From Marseilla massiliensis (GTDB lineage: Bacteria; Bacteroidota; Bacteroidia; Bacteroidales; Bacteroidaceae), in the NCBI RefSeq assembly GCF_016899955.1, contig NZ_JACJJL010000004.1, positions 1 to 64,000 on the forward strand: a stretch of 64,000 nucleotides of DNA. Reading direction: 5' to 3'. The notes under the pieces are model-generated. The model did no database searches. It saw nothing but the letters and a program-made list of their open reading frames with translations, and was not told the origin of the DNA. Both the position numbers and the translations under genes were made by a program. Below are positions 17,268 through 28,400 of the stretch, piece by piece. Within the stretch, counting starts at the first letter, position 1. Every line of letters starts with the position of its first letter.

Positions 17268-17298
17268 CGGCAAGAACAAACCAATAACCAACCTCGAC

Positions 17299-19698
17299 AT
17301 GAACATAAACAGATTATTACACCTTTTATGCCTCATTGCGGCAACGGCGGCACAGGTGACGACAACCGCAACGGCACAGAACGCCACCCCACGTAGCCAG
17401 ATGGAAAGGCTCGGGCGCGGCACGGTGGCCATACACCACGACGGGGGCAACTTTGTCGGCTGGCGACTGCTCGGCGACGAGGGCGAAAACGTAACGTTCG
17501 ACGTAATCAGAGACGGGCAGACAATAGCGCGCGACGTTTACGCCACCAATTACAACGATGCCGGCGGCGAGGCCGGAGAGACATCAGAGCCGGCCACAGC
17601 ATGGGGCAAGGAGTACAAGACTATGAGGCTTGAGCGCCCGCAGGGAGGCAGTTTCCATTACGCCGAAAACGACAGTACGGACTGCTACGCCTACTATGCG
17701 CAGGAGGGAAGCGTGGCCGACGTCGACGGAGATGGCAAGTATGAACTGCTCGTAAAGTGGGCCCCGTCGAATGCCAAGGACAATTCCGCCAGCGGGTTTA
17801 CCGGCAACGTCTACTACGACTGCTACCACATAGAGCCCGGAACGGCCGACGAGCCTGCCCCGCAACGCTTGTGGCGCATTGACTTGGGCAAAAACATAAG
17901 GGCCGGTTCGCACTATTCGCAACCGATGTTTTTCGACTTCGACGGCGACGGCAGGGCCGAACTGATATGCAAGACCGGCCCCGGCACCACCGACGGCACG
18001 GGCCGCTACGTGACCGAGGCAGCCGACGACGAGGGCATAAGGGCCACCGACAACCTGGCAGACTACCGCAACGCCAGCGGCCACATACTCGACGGGCCGG
18101 AGTTCCTGACCGTTTTCGACGGACAGAGCGGGCGGGCCGTGCACACAATATGGTACAACCCTAACCGCGGCTTCACCTGCGGGCGCACGAGCGGATATGG
18201 TGCCTGGGGCGACGATTACGGCAACCGGGGCGAGCGTTTCCTGGCTTGCGTGGCCTATCTCGACGGTGCCGACAAGAACCCGAGCGCCGTGATGTGCCGC
18301 GGATACTACACCCAGGCATACTTGTGGGCCGTGGATTTCGACGGCATGAAGCTGCGGCAGAAATGGCTCCACGCCTCGCGCTCGAAGCAAAGGGTGGAGG
18401 TAAGCGATGCCAACGACAACAAAAGCATCTACAACTACAGCTCAAACACATCGGGCACAGGCGACAGCTACACTGCCTACGGACAAGGGTGCCACAGCAT
18501 TGCGGTTGGCGATGTCGACGGCGACGGCTGCGACGAGATAATGTACGGGGCCGCGGCAATAGACAACGACGGCCGGCTGCTATACTCAACCGGCCTCGGC
18601 CATGGCGACGCCCACCACCTGGGAGTGTTCATGCCCGACCGACAAGGGCTGCAGTTCATGATGCCCCATGAAGACACACCATACGGATGGCACGTGCGCG
18701 ACGCCGCCACGGGTGAACTGCTGATACGCCACAGCTCGGCTGGCGACAACGGACGGGGCATGGCTGCCGTCATATCGCCGCAACACAGGGGCGGACTGTT
18801 CTGGTCGGCGGCCAACTACGACGTCTACGACATCAACGACCAAGTGGTGGCTTCGGGCGAGGAAGCACGCCCGGCATATTGCTTCCGCATATTCTGGGAT
18901 GGCGATGCATACGACGAACTGCTCGACGGAGTAAACATAACGAAGTGGAACAACGGACGCAGCACGCGCATTTACCAAGCCCCCAACCACTCGATGAAGA
19001 ACGGGACAAAGGCATACCCGCTGCTGGCGGCCGACCTTTTCGGCGACTGGAGGGAGGAGGTGGTATGGTGCTGCGCCACCGACTCGGCCACCATCAACAT
19101 CGCATCGACAACAACCGAGACGGCCCTGAGGGTGCCAACGCTGATGCACGACCACGTGTACCGCATGAGTGTGGCATGGCAAAACGTGGCTTACAACCAA
19201 CCGCCCCACCTGGGCTACTACCTGCCCGACTCGGTGGCAGCCGGAATCATTGCCGTCGATGGCCTGAAAGAACAGACTGTAGAACTGGGCAACGCTATGA
19301 AAGCAGTGACTTGCAGGCTCAAGAACTGCACCGGGGCCATGCCATTCCAAACGTTCCTCAACGGCAAACGCATAAGCTCTTTTTCCGTTCCAGAAGGCTT
19401 CAGCTACGAACAAGACAGCAAGACAAGGCTGTTCACACTCAACGGAACGCCGCAGAAAGCCGGGCTGTATGAGTTTGCCATACGCACTACGGGCAGCTTC
19501 GACGGAACAAACATCACCGACACCATACGCATAAACGTAACCCAAGCCGACGCCATCGATGCCGCATGGCAGGACGAAGGCCACGGCGACCGAGGGCAGA
19601 CATACACCATCGGCGGACAGCCGGCGACGGACCTGAGGCCGGGCAATGTGTATATCATAAGGAAAAACGGCAAATACTTAAAGACTACAACCAAATAA
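17299..19698 (+). CDS. Rhamnogalacturonan lyase, polysaccharide lyase family 11
   Basis: 799 residues. A signal peptide (about 1-27, ATAQ) precedes the PL11 domain at about 30-620. This has repeated calcium-type blades: VADVDGDGKYELLVKW, FDFDGDGRAELICKTGPGT, AVGDVDGDGCDEIMYGAA and LGHGDAHHLGVF. GRTSGYGAWGDDYGNRGERFLA is characteristic of YesW/YesX-type lyases. It cleaves the alternating rhamnose-galacturonate backbone of pectin RG-I by beta-elimination. The C-terminal 30 residues (YTIGGQPATDLRPGNVYII, then a basic end) resemble a T9SS sorting tail. It is the first gene of an apparent operon; the GH2 gene starts 4 bp after its stop. Confidence 0.92.
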   Translation: MNINRLLHLLCLIAATAAQVTTTATAQNATPRSQMERLGRGTVAIHHDGGNFVGWRLLGDEGENVTFDVIRDGQTIARDVYATNYNDAGGEAGETSEPATAWGKEYKTMRLERPQGGSFHYAENDSTDCYAYYAQEGSVADVDGDGKYELLVKWAPSNAKDNSASGFTGNVYYDCYHIEPGTADEPAPQRLWRIDLGKNIRAGSHYSQPMFFDFDGDGRAELICKTGPGTTDGTGRYVTEAADDEGIRATDNLADYRNASGHILDGPEFLTVFDGQSGRAVHTIWYNPNRGFTCGRTSGYGAWGDDYGNRGERFLACVAYLDGADKNPSAVMCRGYYTQAYLWAVDFDGMKLRQKWLHASRSKQRVEVSDANDNKSIYNYSSNTSGTGDSYTAYGQGCHSIAVGDVDGDGCDEIMYGAAAIDNDGRLLYSTGLGHGDAHHLGVFMPDRQGLQFMMPHEDTPYGWHVRDAATGELLIRHSSAGDNGRGMAAVISPQHRGGLFWSAANYDVYDINDQVVASGEEARPAYCFRIFWDGDAYDELLDGVNITKWNNGRSTRIYQAPNHSMKNGTKAYPLLAADLFGDWREEVVWCCATDSATINIASTTTETALRVPTLMHDHVYRMSVAWQNVAYNQPPHLGYYLPDSVAAGIIAVDGLKEQTVELGNAMKAVTCRLKNCTGAMPFQTFLNGKRISSFSVPEGFSYEQDSKTRLFTLNGTPQKAGLYEFAIRTTGSFDGTNITDTIRINVTQADAIDAAWQDEGHGDRGQTYTIGGQPATDLRPGNVYIIRKNGKYLKTTTK

Positions 19699-19702
19699 AC
19701 AC

Positions 19703-22651
19703 ATGACGAAAATGGACAGAAACATCTTGGGCATGGTGCTCCTGATGGCCTCGACTACGGCCTCGGCGCAAGTGACCCTGCCCACAACAGAGAAGGCAAC
19801 GTACACAAGGTCGCTGTCGGGGCAATGGGATTTCAAGTACATTGCAGGCAGCTCTGCCGGCAGCGACTCGCTGTTCTTCATGCCGGAATACGACACCGGC
19901 GCGTGGAAAACCATCAAAGTGCCGGGCAACTGGGAACTGCAGGGGTTTGCTGGCATGACCTACGGCAAGAAAGTAAGGGCCGGACTGGGACTGTACAGGC
20001 GCACAATCGACATACCGGCCGAGTGGGACGGGCGCGGCATATACCTGTGCCTCGAAGGCGTCAACTTCGGATATACGCTCTATGTCGACGGGCATGAGGC
20101 CGGCTCTTTCAACAGTTCGTACAACCGGCAGACGTTTGACATCACCCGGTTTGCACAACCCGGCCACACACATACGCTGGCAGTGAGGGTAGACACCCGC
20201 CCAAGGGGCTTTGAGTTTGACACAAACGACGACTGGTCGCTGTCTGGCATATCGCGCGACGTGCTGCTCTTCGCCCTGCCAAAGGTACACATCGACGACA
20301 TAACGATAAACACGTCGATGGACGGCCGGGTGGACATCGAGGCACTGGTTGCCGGAAAAGGCAAGAAAGACAAGACCGTGATTGAAGGCGAAATAACCGA
20401 TGCCGAAGGCAACAGGGTGGCTTCGCTGGCGTCAGCCGCCACCACCTCTGCCCGCCACAGGGCTGCAGCCGGTGTGCCGCAACCGCACCTGTGGACGGCC
20501 GAGACGCCCTATCTGTACACCGTGAGCCTGAGGCTGAAGCTCAACGGGCAGACGGTGCAGACCTACAACGGCAAGGTCGGGATACGCGAAATAGCCTGGG
20601 ACGGAGGCATTTACCGCATCAACGGCCGCCCGGTGAAGTTTCACGGGGCCACACACCACGACCTTTCGCCCGTCCACGGGCGCAGCATCACCGACGAGGA
20701 GATGAAGCGCGACCTGCAGATGATGAAGGATGCCAATATGAACTTCCTGCGCACATCCCACTATCCGCCTGCCCCGAGACTGCTGGAGCTTTGCGACTCC
20801 ATCGGCATGTACGTGATGTGCGAGGTTCCTTTCGGCTTCGGCGAAAGCAACCTGAAAGACTCTACATTCCTCGACGACCTTAAGAACAGGGCCCGCCTGA
20901 CATTGCGACGCGACAAAAACCACCCCTCGGTAGTGGTATGGAGCGTTGGCAACGAGAACCCCGTGACCGACATAGGGCTCAAGACGGGGCTCTACGTGGC
21001 GTCGCTCGACAGCACAAGGCCATTCACATTCCCCATGACGCCCTCCGTCTACAAGGATTGGGCCGAGGGGCACAAGGCTTTCGACCGCGCCAACGGATTC
21101 AACAGCCGGAACACTCCATACATTGTCTCACCCCACTACCCTCGCCCGTCGGAAGTGGCGGCGTTCGCCAAGATGTACGACCGCCCCATGGTAGCCACCG
21201 AATATGCCCACGCTTTGGGCACCGACTTCGGCCAGATGCAAGACATCTACGAGGTGATGGCCACGACACCGGGCATACTCGGCGGGTCGGTATGGGAGTT
21301 TTTCGACCAGGGAATACTCGTCGATACCGACAAGAAACCTACCCCCGGAAGCAAGTTTGCCGACTATGTGTGGCCCACGCCCGGCTCTTACTACGACACG
21401 TCGGGCAACCAGGGAACCGACGGCATGACGTATGCCGACAGGACACCGCAGACCGATTACTACCAGGCACGCAAGGTTTACTCGAACATCATCATACGCG
21501 AGGCTCCGCTGAGGGTGCTCAACAGGTTTGACTTCACCAACCTGTCGGACATCGACTTCGGCTGGCAACTGATGGGCGACGGCAAGGAGCTTGCCTCGGG
21601 TAAGCTCGATGTGGAATGCGCCCCCCACGACTCCACGCTGCTGTCGCTGTCGCCCCGGGTTCCGCAGCCGCTCTCGGCAAGCAAGTACTGGATAAGCATC
21701 ACGGCCAAAGACAGGCAGGGGCGTCAGATATACGAGAAGTCGGTAAGGCTCTGCCCTGACGGTGCACCAGGCTTGGCCCAACGCATTGGCGGTGAGCCCG
21801 AAGGCCGCACAAAGGTGAAGAAGGGCGTGGTCACTGCGCCGGGATACACCTTCGACGGCAACACCCTGTCGCTCAAGAACGCCGAAGGGGTGGAAATAAT
21901 CAGTGACATGGCCTTGGCCCGCATAGGCCGCAAGCCCACTCTGGCCTCAACGGCCACCCAGGCATCGAGGCGTTCGTCAAAGCTTCACAGCCTGTGGCCT
22001 GCCTACATGCCCGGCAAGACCGTCACCACCGTCGAGGCCAACAACCGCAAGGGCTGCACCGCCAGGGTGAGGTTTGACTGCGACTCCACGCGATACATCG
22101 ACGGCACGGTGGCCATCGAGCACAAGCCCGGCGGCATCATAGGCTACACTTTCGACCTCACGGCCCACGGCAATGGCGAGACCGTCGAGGCGGGGGCCGC
22201 CCTGATGCTGCCCAAAGAGCTCACCAACATGCGCTACATGGGCAACGGCCCATACGCGGCCTACCCCGGACGCGACATGCTGAGCGAGTACGGACTGTGG
22301 AGCATCACCTCGGGCGACCTTTATTACCCGGGCAACAGGCAGCACGTTGACATCGCCCTGTTCACCGACGATGACGGCAACGGATTCGCCATTGTGGCCG
22401 ACGACGCCGACATTGCCGTCGAAAACCACGACCGGGGCATCGTGGTGGGGATAAACACCCACGTGGCCTCGGCATACAACAAGTATGAATGGCCTGCCGG
22501 AATGACAGAGACCGACGGGCTGAGGATGAAGGGCAGCTTCGACATCATACCGCTGACAGGCCGGTGGAACGAGGCGACGAGGGCCATTTTCGGGCAGCCC
22601 GACGGTGAGATACCCACGTTCATGCCCTTCTACCACGCCTACGACCTGTGA
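19703..22651 (+). CDS. Glycoside hydrolase family 2, beta-galactosidase-like
   Basis: 982 residues with a signal peptide (ASAQ near residue 23). The order is: N-terminal sugar-binding domain (GQWDFKYIAG, VPGNWELQGFA), Ig-like domains, then the TIM barrel from about 310 (IRREIAW-type start, HGATHHDLSPVHGR). The acid/base Glu lies in VVVWSVGNENP and the nucleophile Glu in PMVATEYAHALG. C-terminal domains (about 720-975) resemble the small chain of beta-galactosidases. It probably removes galactose from RG-I side chains in the periplasm. It sits 4 bp after the PL11 gene, so the two are co-expressed. A second Met (19712) is a possible start. Confidence 0.9.
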   Translation: MTKMDRNILGMVLLMASTTASAQVTLPTTEKATYTRSLSGQWDFKYIAGSSAGSDSLFFMPEYDTGAWKTIKVPGNWELQGFAGMTYGKKVRAGLGLYRRTIDIPAEWDGRGIYLCLEGVNFGYTLYVDGHEAGSFNSSYNRQTFDITRFAQPGHTHTLAVRVDTRPRGFEFDTNDDWSLSGISRDVLLFALPKVHIDDITINTSMDGRVDIEALVAGKGKKDKTVIEGEITDAEGNRVASLASAATTSARHRAAAGVPQPHLWTAETPYLYTVSLRLKLNGQTVQTYNGKVGIREIAWDGGIYRINGRPVKFHGATHHDLSPVHGRSITDEEMKRDLQMMKDANMNFLRTSHYPPAPRLLELCDSIGMYVMCEVPFGFGESNLKDSTFLDDLKNRARLTLRRDKNHPSVVVWSVGNENPVTDIGLKTGLYVASLDSTRPFTFPMTPSVYKDWAEGHKAFDRANGFNSRNTPYIVSPHYPRPSEVAAFAKMYDRPMVATEYAHALGTDFGQMQDIYEVMATTPGILGGSVWEFFDQGILVDTDKKPTPGSKFADYVWPTPGSYYDTSGNQGTDGMTYADRTPQTDYYQARKVYSNIIIREAPLRVLNRFDFTNLSDIDFGWQLMGDGKELASGKLDVECAPHDSTLLSLSPRVPQPLSASKYWISITAKDRQGRQIYEKSVRLCPDGAPGLAQRIGGEPEGRTKVKKGVVTAPGYTFDGNTLSLKNAEGVEIISDMALARIGRKPTLASTATQASRRSSKLHSLWPAYMPGKTVTTVEANNRKGCTARVRFDCDSTRYIDGTVAIEHKPGGIIGYTFDLTAHGNGETVEAGAALMLPKELTNMRYMGNGPYAAYPGRDMLSEYGLWSITSGDLYYPGNRQHVDIALFTDDDGNGFAIVADDADIAVENHDRGIVVGINTHVASAYNKYEWPAGMTETDGLRMKGSFDIIPLTGRWNEATRAIFGQPDGEIPTFMPFYHAYDL

Positions 22652-22767
22652 CGCTGCGGCCCGGCTTGGGCTGTGGCAGCCACCTACCACAACACCCGGC
22701 CGACCGGCGGAGCGACGGGCCGACGGCGGCCGGGACTACCAACAACAACCTAAAAACATCCATAAAC

Positions 22768-25227
22768 ATGAACAAGCTATTACTTACATTGACCGTGCTG
22801 GCCTGCGCAATGGGCTCGCACGCACAAGACGCCGGCGACTTCGTATATACGAAAGACGGGCGCTTCAAGATTACAGACGGCGTAAACATGCTGCAAAACG
22901 GCGACTTCGGGCAGGGCACGCAACACTGGACCACCGACGGCCAGACGCCGCTCAACCCCGACACGTTCTATGTAGACAACCTGGGGCCCGACGGAGGCCC
23001 CTGCCTGGTGGCCAACAAGAAAGACAACGGCCCCGGGACGGGCTGCTCGCTGATGCAGAAGGTCGAAGTGAAACAGGGCCGCACGTACTACATCACCTAC
23101 AGCGTGGCGGCCGGCGAAGAGGTGACCACCACGACAACGGGCGGCAGCGGGGTGAAAAACTACCAGAACATTTTCTTCAACACCGACGGTTCGGCCACGC
23201 CGCAACAGCCCATAGCCACATCCAAAAGCTACGGGCTCGACTGGACCAAGATTGAATACTCTTTCACCGCGCCCGAAAACGGCTACGTGGTGTTCCACTT
23301 CTACGGCTCTTACGTGGGCACGACGTTCGACGACTTCAAGGTGCTGGCCGCCAACAAGGCCGTAGACGACCGCGAGGCCAACGCCATCATCGAGAGCCTC
23401 AACGGCTACCTGAGCAACCCGCTGCTGCCCAACGGCCACGACATACTGGAAGGGTTCATCGGCGACCTGAGGCTGTATGTAGAGCAAAACGACCTCGACA
23501 GCTACAACGGAATGCTGGGATTCCTCGACGAATGCGTGGCGCTGTTCCTCGACGAGAACTCGGTGAACATCACCGGACACGTGAAGTGCCCCGACTTCGA
23601 CGAGACTTCGGTAAGCCTGGGCAAGGATGTGACCAACGTTGGCGGGCCCGACGGATGGCAGGCGTGGGGCGGACGGTGGACGCAACGCGACATCACGGCC
23701 CCGTTCACATCCATCTGGATGAAGCGAGAGATTGACGGCAAGTACATACTTGAGCAGGGAGGACTGTACCAGGTGATGGAAAACATGCCTGCGGGCCAAT
23801 ACATGTTCAGCCTGAAAGTGCGCGCGGCAAAATACAAGAACAAGAACAACGACATCGACTACGACTGCGACTTGCGCGGACTCAAGATTTTCATCAACGA
23901 AGACTCGGTAGAGATGCACCCCATACACACCGAAAGGCTCACCACCTACTCGGCCTTCCACAAGCTCGACCACCCCGGGACGGTGACCATAGGCATATAC
24001 ATCCCCGACAGCGTTTGCAACCGGGTAGACCTCGACAACGCCGACTTGCGCATCATCGGGGCCACACAGGAGGACATCGACGACTACTTTGCCCAGCGCG
24101 AAACGCAGGCCGCAAGGCAGCAACTGGCCGAGGCCATCGGCACCGCGGGCCAACTGCTCGGCTCTGAGCTATACCTCTATGGCAAAGACAACCTGCGCGA
24201 CAGCATAGCCGCGGCGCAACAGGCCCACGACACGGCCGCCGACACCGAGACGCTGGTGGCTGCCAAGGCCGACCTCGACAGTGCCATGACCCACTTCAAA
24301 GACATCAACAAGGCATACACGGCTCTGGTGGGCGACATCGCCAACGCCGAGGCCCAGCTGTCAGACCCCGCATACACAGAGGGGCGCGACGCCCTGCAGC
24401 AGGCCATAAGCCAAGCCAAGGCTTTCGCCGAAGGGCTCACCACCGAGCATTCGGAAGAGACCGACCTGGCCATAGCCGAGCAGGGCAAGGCCCTGAAAGA
24501 GGGCGTCAACAGGTTTGTGGTTGCCAACATCCACGCCGACGAAAAATACATCTGGCTCAGCTGGGCCCAAAAAGAAGGGGCCTCATATACGCCGACCCCC
24601 GACTGGGGCAACCCGCTCACCACGAGCTCCGGAGCCACGATGTATGCCGAGACGGCCCTGTTCGCCGGCAACGACCTTAGCGGACGCATAGCCTTCAGCG
24701 AGAAGGCGCAGCCCGCACTCGACCCCAACCATGGCCTGAGCGTGAGCTACCCGAGCAAGAACTCTACGGTGATGTCGGTGCTCAACCTCAAGGAAGGCGA
24801 CCAAGTGACCATAGACTACAGCATGGGCAACAGCGGCCACAGCGTATATGTAACCTCGGCCAACGCATGGTATTACGATGCCGCCGGCAACAAGAAGCAG
24901 CTTGAAAGCGGCGGCAAGGTGGGCGCCAACCAGCTGGACAACTCGCTCAACGCCGACGGACTGGGCGGCAAGGCGCGCTATACGTTCAACATGACGGCCG
25001 ACGGCACACTCGACATTTACCTCGGCTCGTCGGCATCGACAATGCGCATATCTTACATAGGCATTACATACGCCGCGAATGTGGCCGACGCCATCAGCGA
25101 AATAATGACTGGCGACAACGCAGACGGCCGGATTTACAACCTTAACGGACAGTTTGTGGGCACGCAGGCCGCAGGCCTGCCCAAAGGCATCTACATCTGC
25201 AACGGACGCAAGTTTGCAGTAAAGTGA
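22768..25227 (+). CDS. Secreted multidomain protein, probably carbohydrate-binding, T9SS-like tail
   Basis: 819 residues from MNKLLLTLTVLACAMGSHAQ (signal peptide, cut after HAQ). A longer frame from 22648 overlaps the GH2 end and has no signal. Residues of about 35-210 and 270-430 look like two galactose-binding-like (CBM) jelly rolls (MLQNGDFGQGTQHW; GLYQVMENMPAGQYMFSLKVRAA). Residues of about 440-590 are an Ala/Asp/Gln-rich helical bundle of FIVAR type. Another beta domain follows at 600-760. The tail DGRIYNLNGQFVGTQAAGLP then GIYI and a basic end is the clearest T9SS-like sorting tail in the window. It is probably a cell-surface glycan-binding protein that helps the PL11 and GH2 enzymes. 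No catalytic site was recognised. Confidence 0.75.
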   Translation: MNKLLLTLTVLACAMGSHAQDAGDFVYTKDGRFKITDGVNMLQNGDFGQGTQHWTTDGQTPLNPDTFYVDNLGPDGGPCLVANKKDNGPGTGCSLMQKVEVKQGRTYYITYSVAAGEEVTTTTTGGSGVKNYQNIFFNTDGSATPQQPIATSKSYGLDWTKIEYSFTAPENGYVVFHFYGSYVGTTFDDFKVLAANKAVDDREANAIIESLNGYLSNPLLPNGHDILEGFIGDLRLYVEQNDLDSYNGMLGFLDECVALFLDENSVNITGHVKCPDFDETSVSLGKDVTNVGGPDGWQAWGGRWTQRDITAPFTSIWMKREIDGKYILEQGGLYQVMENMPAGQYMFSLKVRAAKYKNKNNDIDYDCDLRGLKIFINEDSVEMHPIHTERLTTYSAFHKLDHPGTVTIGIYIPDSVCNRVDLDNADLRIIGATQEDIDDYFAQRETQAARQQLAEAIGTAGQLLGSELYLYGKDNLRDSIAAAQQAHDTAADTETLVAAKADLDSAMTHFKDINKAYTALVGDIANAEAQLSDPAYTEGRDALQQAISQAKAFAEGLTTEHSEETDLAIAEQGKALKEGVNRFVVANIHADEKYIWLSWAQKEGASYTPTPDWGNPLTTSSGATMYAETALFAGNDLSGRIAFSEKAQPALDPNHGLSVSYPSKNSTVMSVLNLKEGDQVTIDYSMGNSGHSVYVTSANAWYYDAAGNKKQLESGGKVGANQLDNSLNADGLGGKARYTFNMTADGTLDIYLGSSASTMRISYIGITYAANVADAISEIMTGDNADGRIYNLNGQFVGTQAAGLPKGIYICNGRKFAVK

Positions 25228-25284
25228 GCCGGGCTGCAGCCCGCTGTCAAAGCGAAGAGCAAACCGCCTGTATTCCAACAGCTT

Positions 25285-25372
25285 ACAAAACGTGCCGTTT
25301 CGCCTTGCGAAACGGCACGTTTCCTTATGCCCAAAGGCTCTCCTTGCTATGCACAACGGCCGCAACCGCCAT
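25285..25372. repeat. 22-bp-period palindromic array (locus 3), doubling as terminator
   Basis: Four 22-bp units start at 25285, 25307, 25329 and 25351. The first two form a 15-bp perfect hairpin (25288-25302 with 25308-25322) flanked by AAA and TTT. That places a bidirectional terminator between the convergent operon and the regulator gene. Confidence 0.75.
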
Positions 25373-25445
25373 TCCTCTTGAGGCCCACCGCCATCCGGGG
25401 CTGCAGCCACCACGCTGCCACGGCCACCGGCGGCCACAGCCACCG

Positions 25446-28400
25446 TCAGCCGGCGGCATGGCTGTCGGCCGCAGAGCGCATGCCGGCCTGCCACTGGGCC
25501 GGGGTCACCCCGAAGCGTTTCTTGAAGCAGGTAGAGAAATACTGGGGTGTCTTCATTCCCACCTGGTATGCCACCTCGGCAGCAGTTACGGGCCCGGCCG
25601 ACAGCAACTCGGCTGCACGACTGAGCCTCAGCTCGCGCAGGTACTCATTGGGCGACTTGCCGGTGAGCGACTTGAACTTGGCGAAAAAGGCCGAACGGCC
25701 CATGCCCATGCCGTCGGCAAAGCGGTCGGCCGAAAACTCTGCGTCGGCAATGTGGGCCTCGGCGTAAGCCACTATCTGCTCTTTCAACCTGTGGTCGCGC
25801 TCGTCGGTTACCACTGCCGCTGCCGGCTGCCCGGCCGGGGGAGCCCCTTGCCCACCAGCGTTGGCCCCGCCTGCCATGCCGCGCTCCATCAGCCGCCGGC
25901 ACTGGGCCACCAGCAGCCGAAGGCTGAAAGGCTTGGTCACATAGGCATCGGCACCCACATCGTAGCCCTTTGCCTGCGTGCCCACATCGCCGAGGGCCGT
26001 AAGCAGTATCACCGGCAGCCCCCTTGTGCGGCTGCATGAGCGTATGTGGCGGCACAGTTCCATGCCGCCCATGCGCGGCATCCTGACATCGCTGACAACC
26101 AGGTCGACGGCCTTGCCGGCCCCGCTGTAGTGTCCGCCGCCGCCATCCAGCCCGAGGCGCACCATGGCCTCCTGCCCGTCGGCTGCGGCCACCACCGTGA
26201 AGTAGCGCCCGAGCTCGTGGGCAAGATACCCGCGCACGTCGGCATCGTCGTCTACCACAAGCACCGTCTTGTCGTTCATCGGCGGCATCTGCAGCTCGGC
26301 CACAGGCTCCACAAAAGCCTTGCCGGCGTTTGCCGGGCCCGGGGCCACCCCGTCGGCCGCCATGAAATCGCCTTCGGCGTAGGCTTCTCTCGCCACAGGC
26401 AGGCTCACGGTAAACACGCTCCCGCCCCCGGCATTGTCGTCGAGGCTTATCACTCCGTGGTGGGCTGCCACGAGCCCGGCCACCAGGTTGAGCCCAATGC
26501 CGAGGCTGCCGCGGCTTTGGTTGCCCGTGCTGTATCGGTCGAATATGCCTGCCCGCTTGTCGGCAGGCACCCCTACGCCAGTGTCGGCCACCATCACCAC
26601 CATGCTTCCGCCATCGTTGCGCAGCCTCAGGTCGACGCTGCCGCCGGCCGGGGTATACTTGATGGCGTTGTTGAGCAGTTCATACACTATCTTGTCGAGA
26701 AACCCGCGGTCTACAAACACCTCCCATCTCTTGCACTGTGGGGCGAAGCGCAACGCCACGCCCTTGCCCTGGGCCACGTCGTGAAAGGAGTCGGCAATGC
26801 CGCGAAGGAAGCCCACCACCTCTGTCAGCTCGAGCGACAGGTGCAGCCGGTCTTCCTGCATGCGCCTGAATTCAAGCAGCTGGTTGACGAGCCTCAGCAT
26901 GCGGTCGACACTGCGCTGCATCCTGTCGATGGGCATGCGCAGGTCGCCTATGCTGCCGCCCACCTGCCTTATGCGCTCCATGCTGCCGGCTATCAGTGTG
27001 AGCGGTGTGCGGAACTCGTGGGAGATGTTGGTGAAAAAGTCGAGCTTAAACTGCGTCAGGCGCTTCTCGACGGCTATGTCGCGCCGCAAGCGGTAGACGG
27101 TGTGAAGGTAGCGGTAGGCCACCATGGCTGCCAGAAACAGCACCACGCAGTAGACGGCGAAAGCCGCCGGCGAGGCCCACCACGGCGGTAGCACGGTGAG
27201 GGCAAACGCGGCCCGTGGCTCGGTCCACGTGCCGTCGTCGCCGAGACAGCGCACCCTGAACACGTATTTGCCCGGCGGCAGGTCGTTGTAGGAAGCGAAG
27301 TTGAGCTCGGTGGCCGCGCTCCAGCCCTTGTCGCAGCCCTCCAGCATATATGAGTAATGCGTGGGCTGCAGGCGCAGGTAGTTGAAATTGGAAAAACGGA
27401 ATACCACCGAGCTCTCGTCGTGGCCCACCACCAGGGCCCGCCCGCCGCCGTCGGCGCCGGCACGGCCCGTCCGGGGCAGCGTCCACGACGGCACACCGTC
27501 GACCGACACCTCGGTCACGTCAACTTGCTGCGGCACCCTCGTCGCGGGCCTGAAGTCGCGGTCTACCACCACAAGCCCGCCCAGGGTGCCGAACAGCATG
27601 CGCCCGTCGGCCAGGCGCAAAGCACAGTTTTCGCTGAAGAAGTTGAGCTTGGGGTCGTTGTGGAAGTACAGGTATTCCATCTTGCGGGTAGATGGCGAAT
27701 AGTAGACGGCGCCGTCTTGGGTGGTTATGCATATCCGTCCGTGGCGGTCTTCGCCCACCGACTGCACCACGTCGCTGGGCAAACCGTCTTTAGCAGTAAG
27801 CCGTATGTATCGGCCGCGGGCATCGGTCGTGAGCACGCCATGGCCGTGGGTGCCTATCCACAGTCGGCCCTTGCTGTCGGCGAAAAGGCTGTATACGGGA
27901 TAAGGCAGCAGCCTTTGGTAGGCCGAGGTGTCGGCCAGCAGGCTGTCGGGCACAAAGCGGTAGAGGCCGGTCTCGGCGCCTACAAGCATGCTCCCGTCTT
28001 TGCCGAGGAGCATGGTGTGTGGGGTGAGCCCGCTGTTTCCCAACAGGAATGTGCGCTCCGAGTACTCGCCGCCGGCCGTCAGCGCCGCCATGGCCACAGC
28101 CCCGTGTATGCCGCACTTCCATATTCGGCCGCGGCTGTCGGCCGTCAGGCAGTCGACGCGCCCCGAGCCGTGGCGCACGCCATCGACATACACCCCGTCG
28201 AAGCGCGTGCCGAGCCACAAACGGCCCTGCCCGTCGGTGCCCGCCGAGAGCACCCCGCCCAAGGCCGGGCCGCGCTCGCGCAGTGAGCGCAAGTCGGGAG
28301 CGGCCTCGAAAAGCTGCCTCTTGTTGGCCACCAGTATGCTCCCGCCAGGCAAGCGGCTCACCATCCTTATGTCGAGGGCCCACTCTTCGGCGCCCGCGCC

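Noticed and set aside
22780..24153. 457-residue minus-strand frame
   Set aside because: Antisense of the secreted CBM-like protein, which has a signal peptide and sorting tail.
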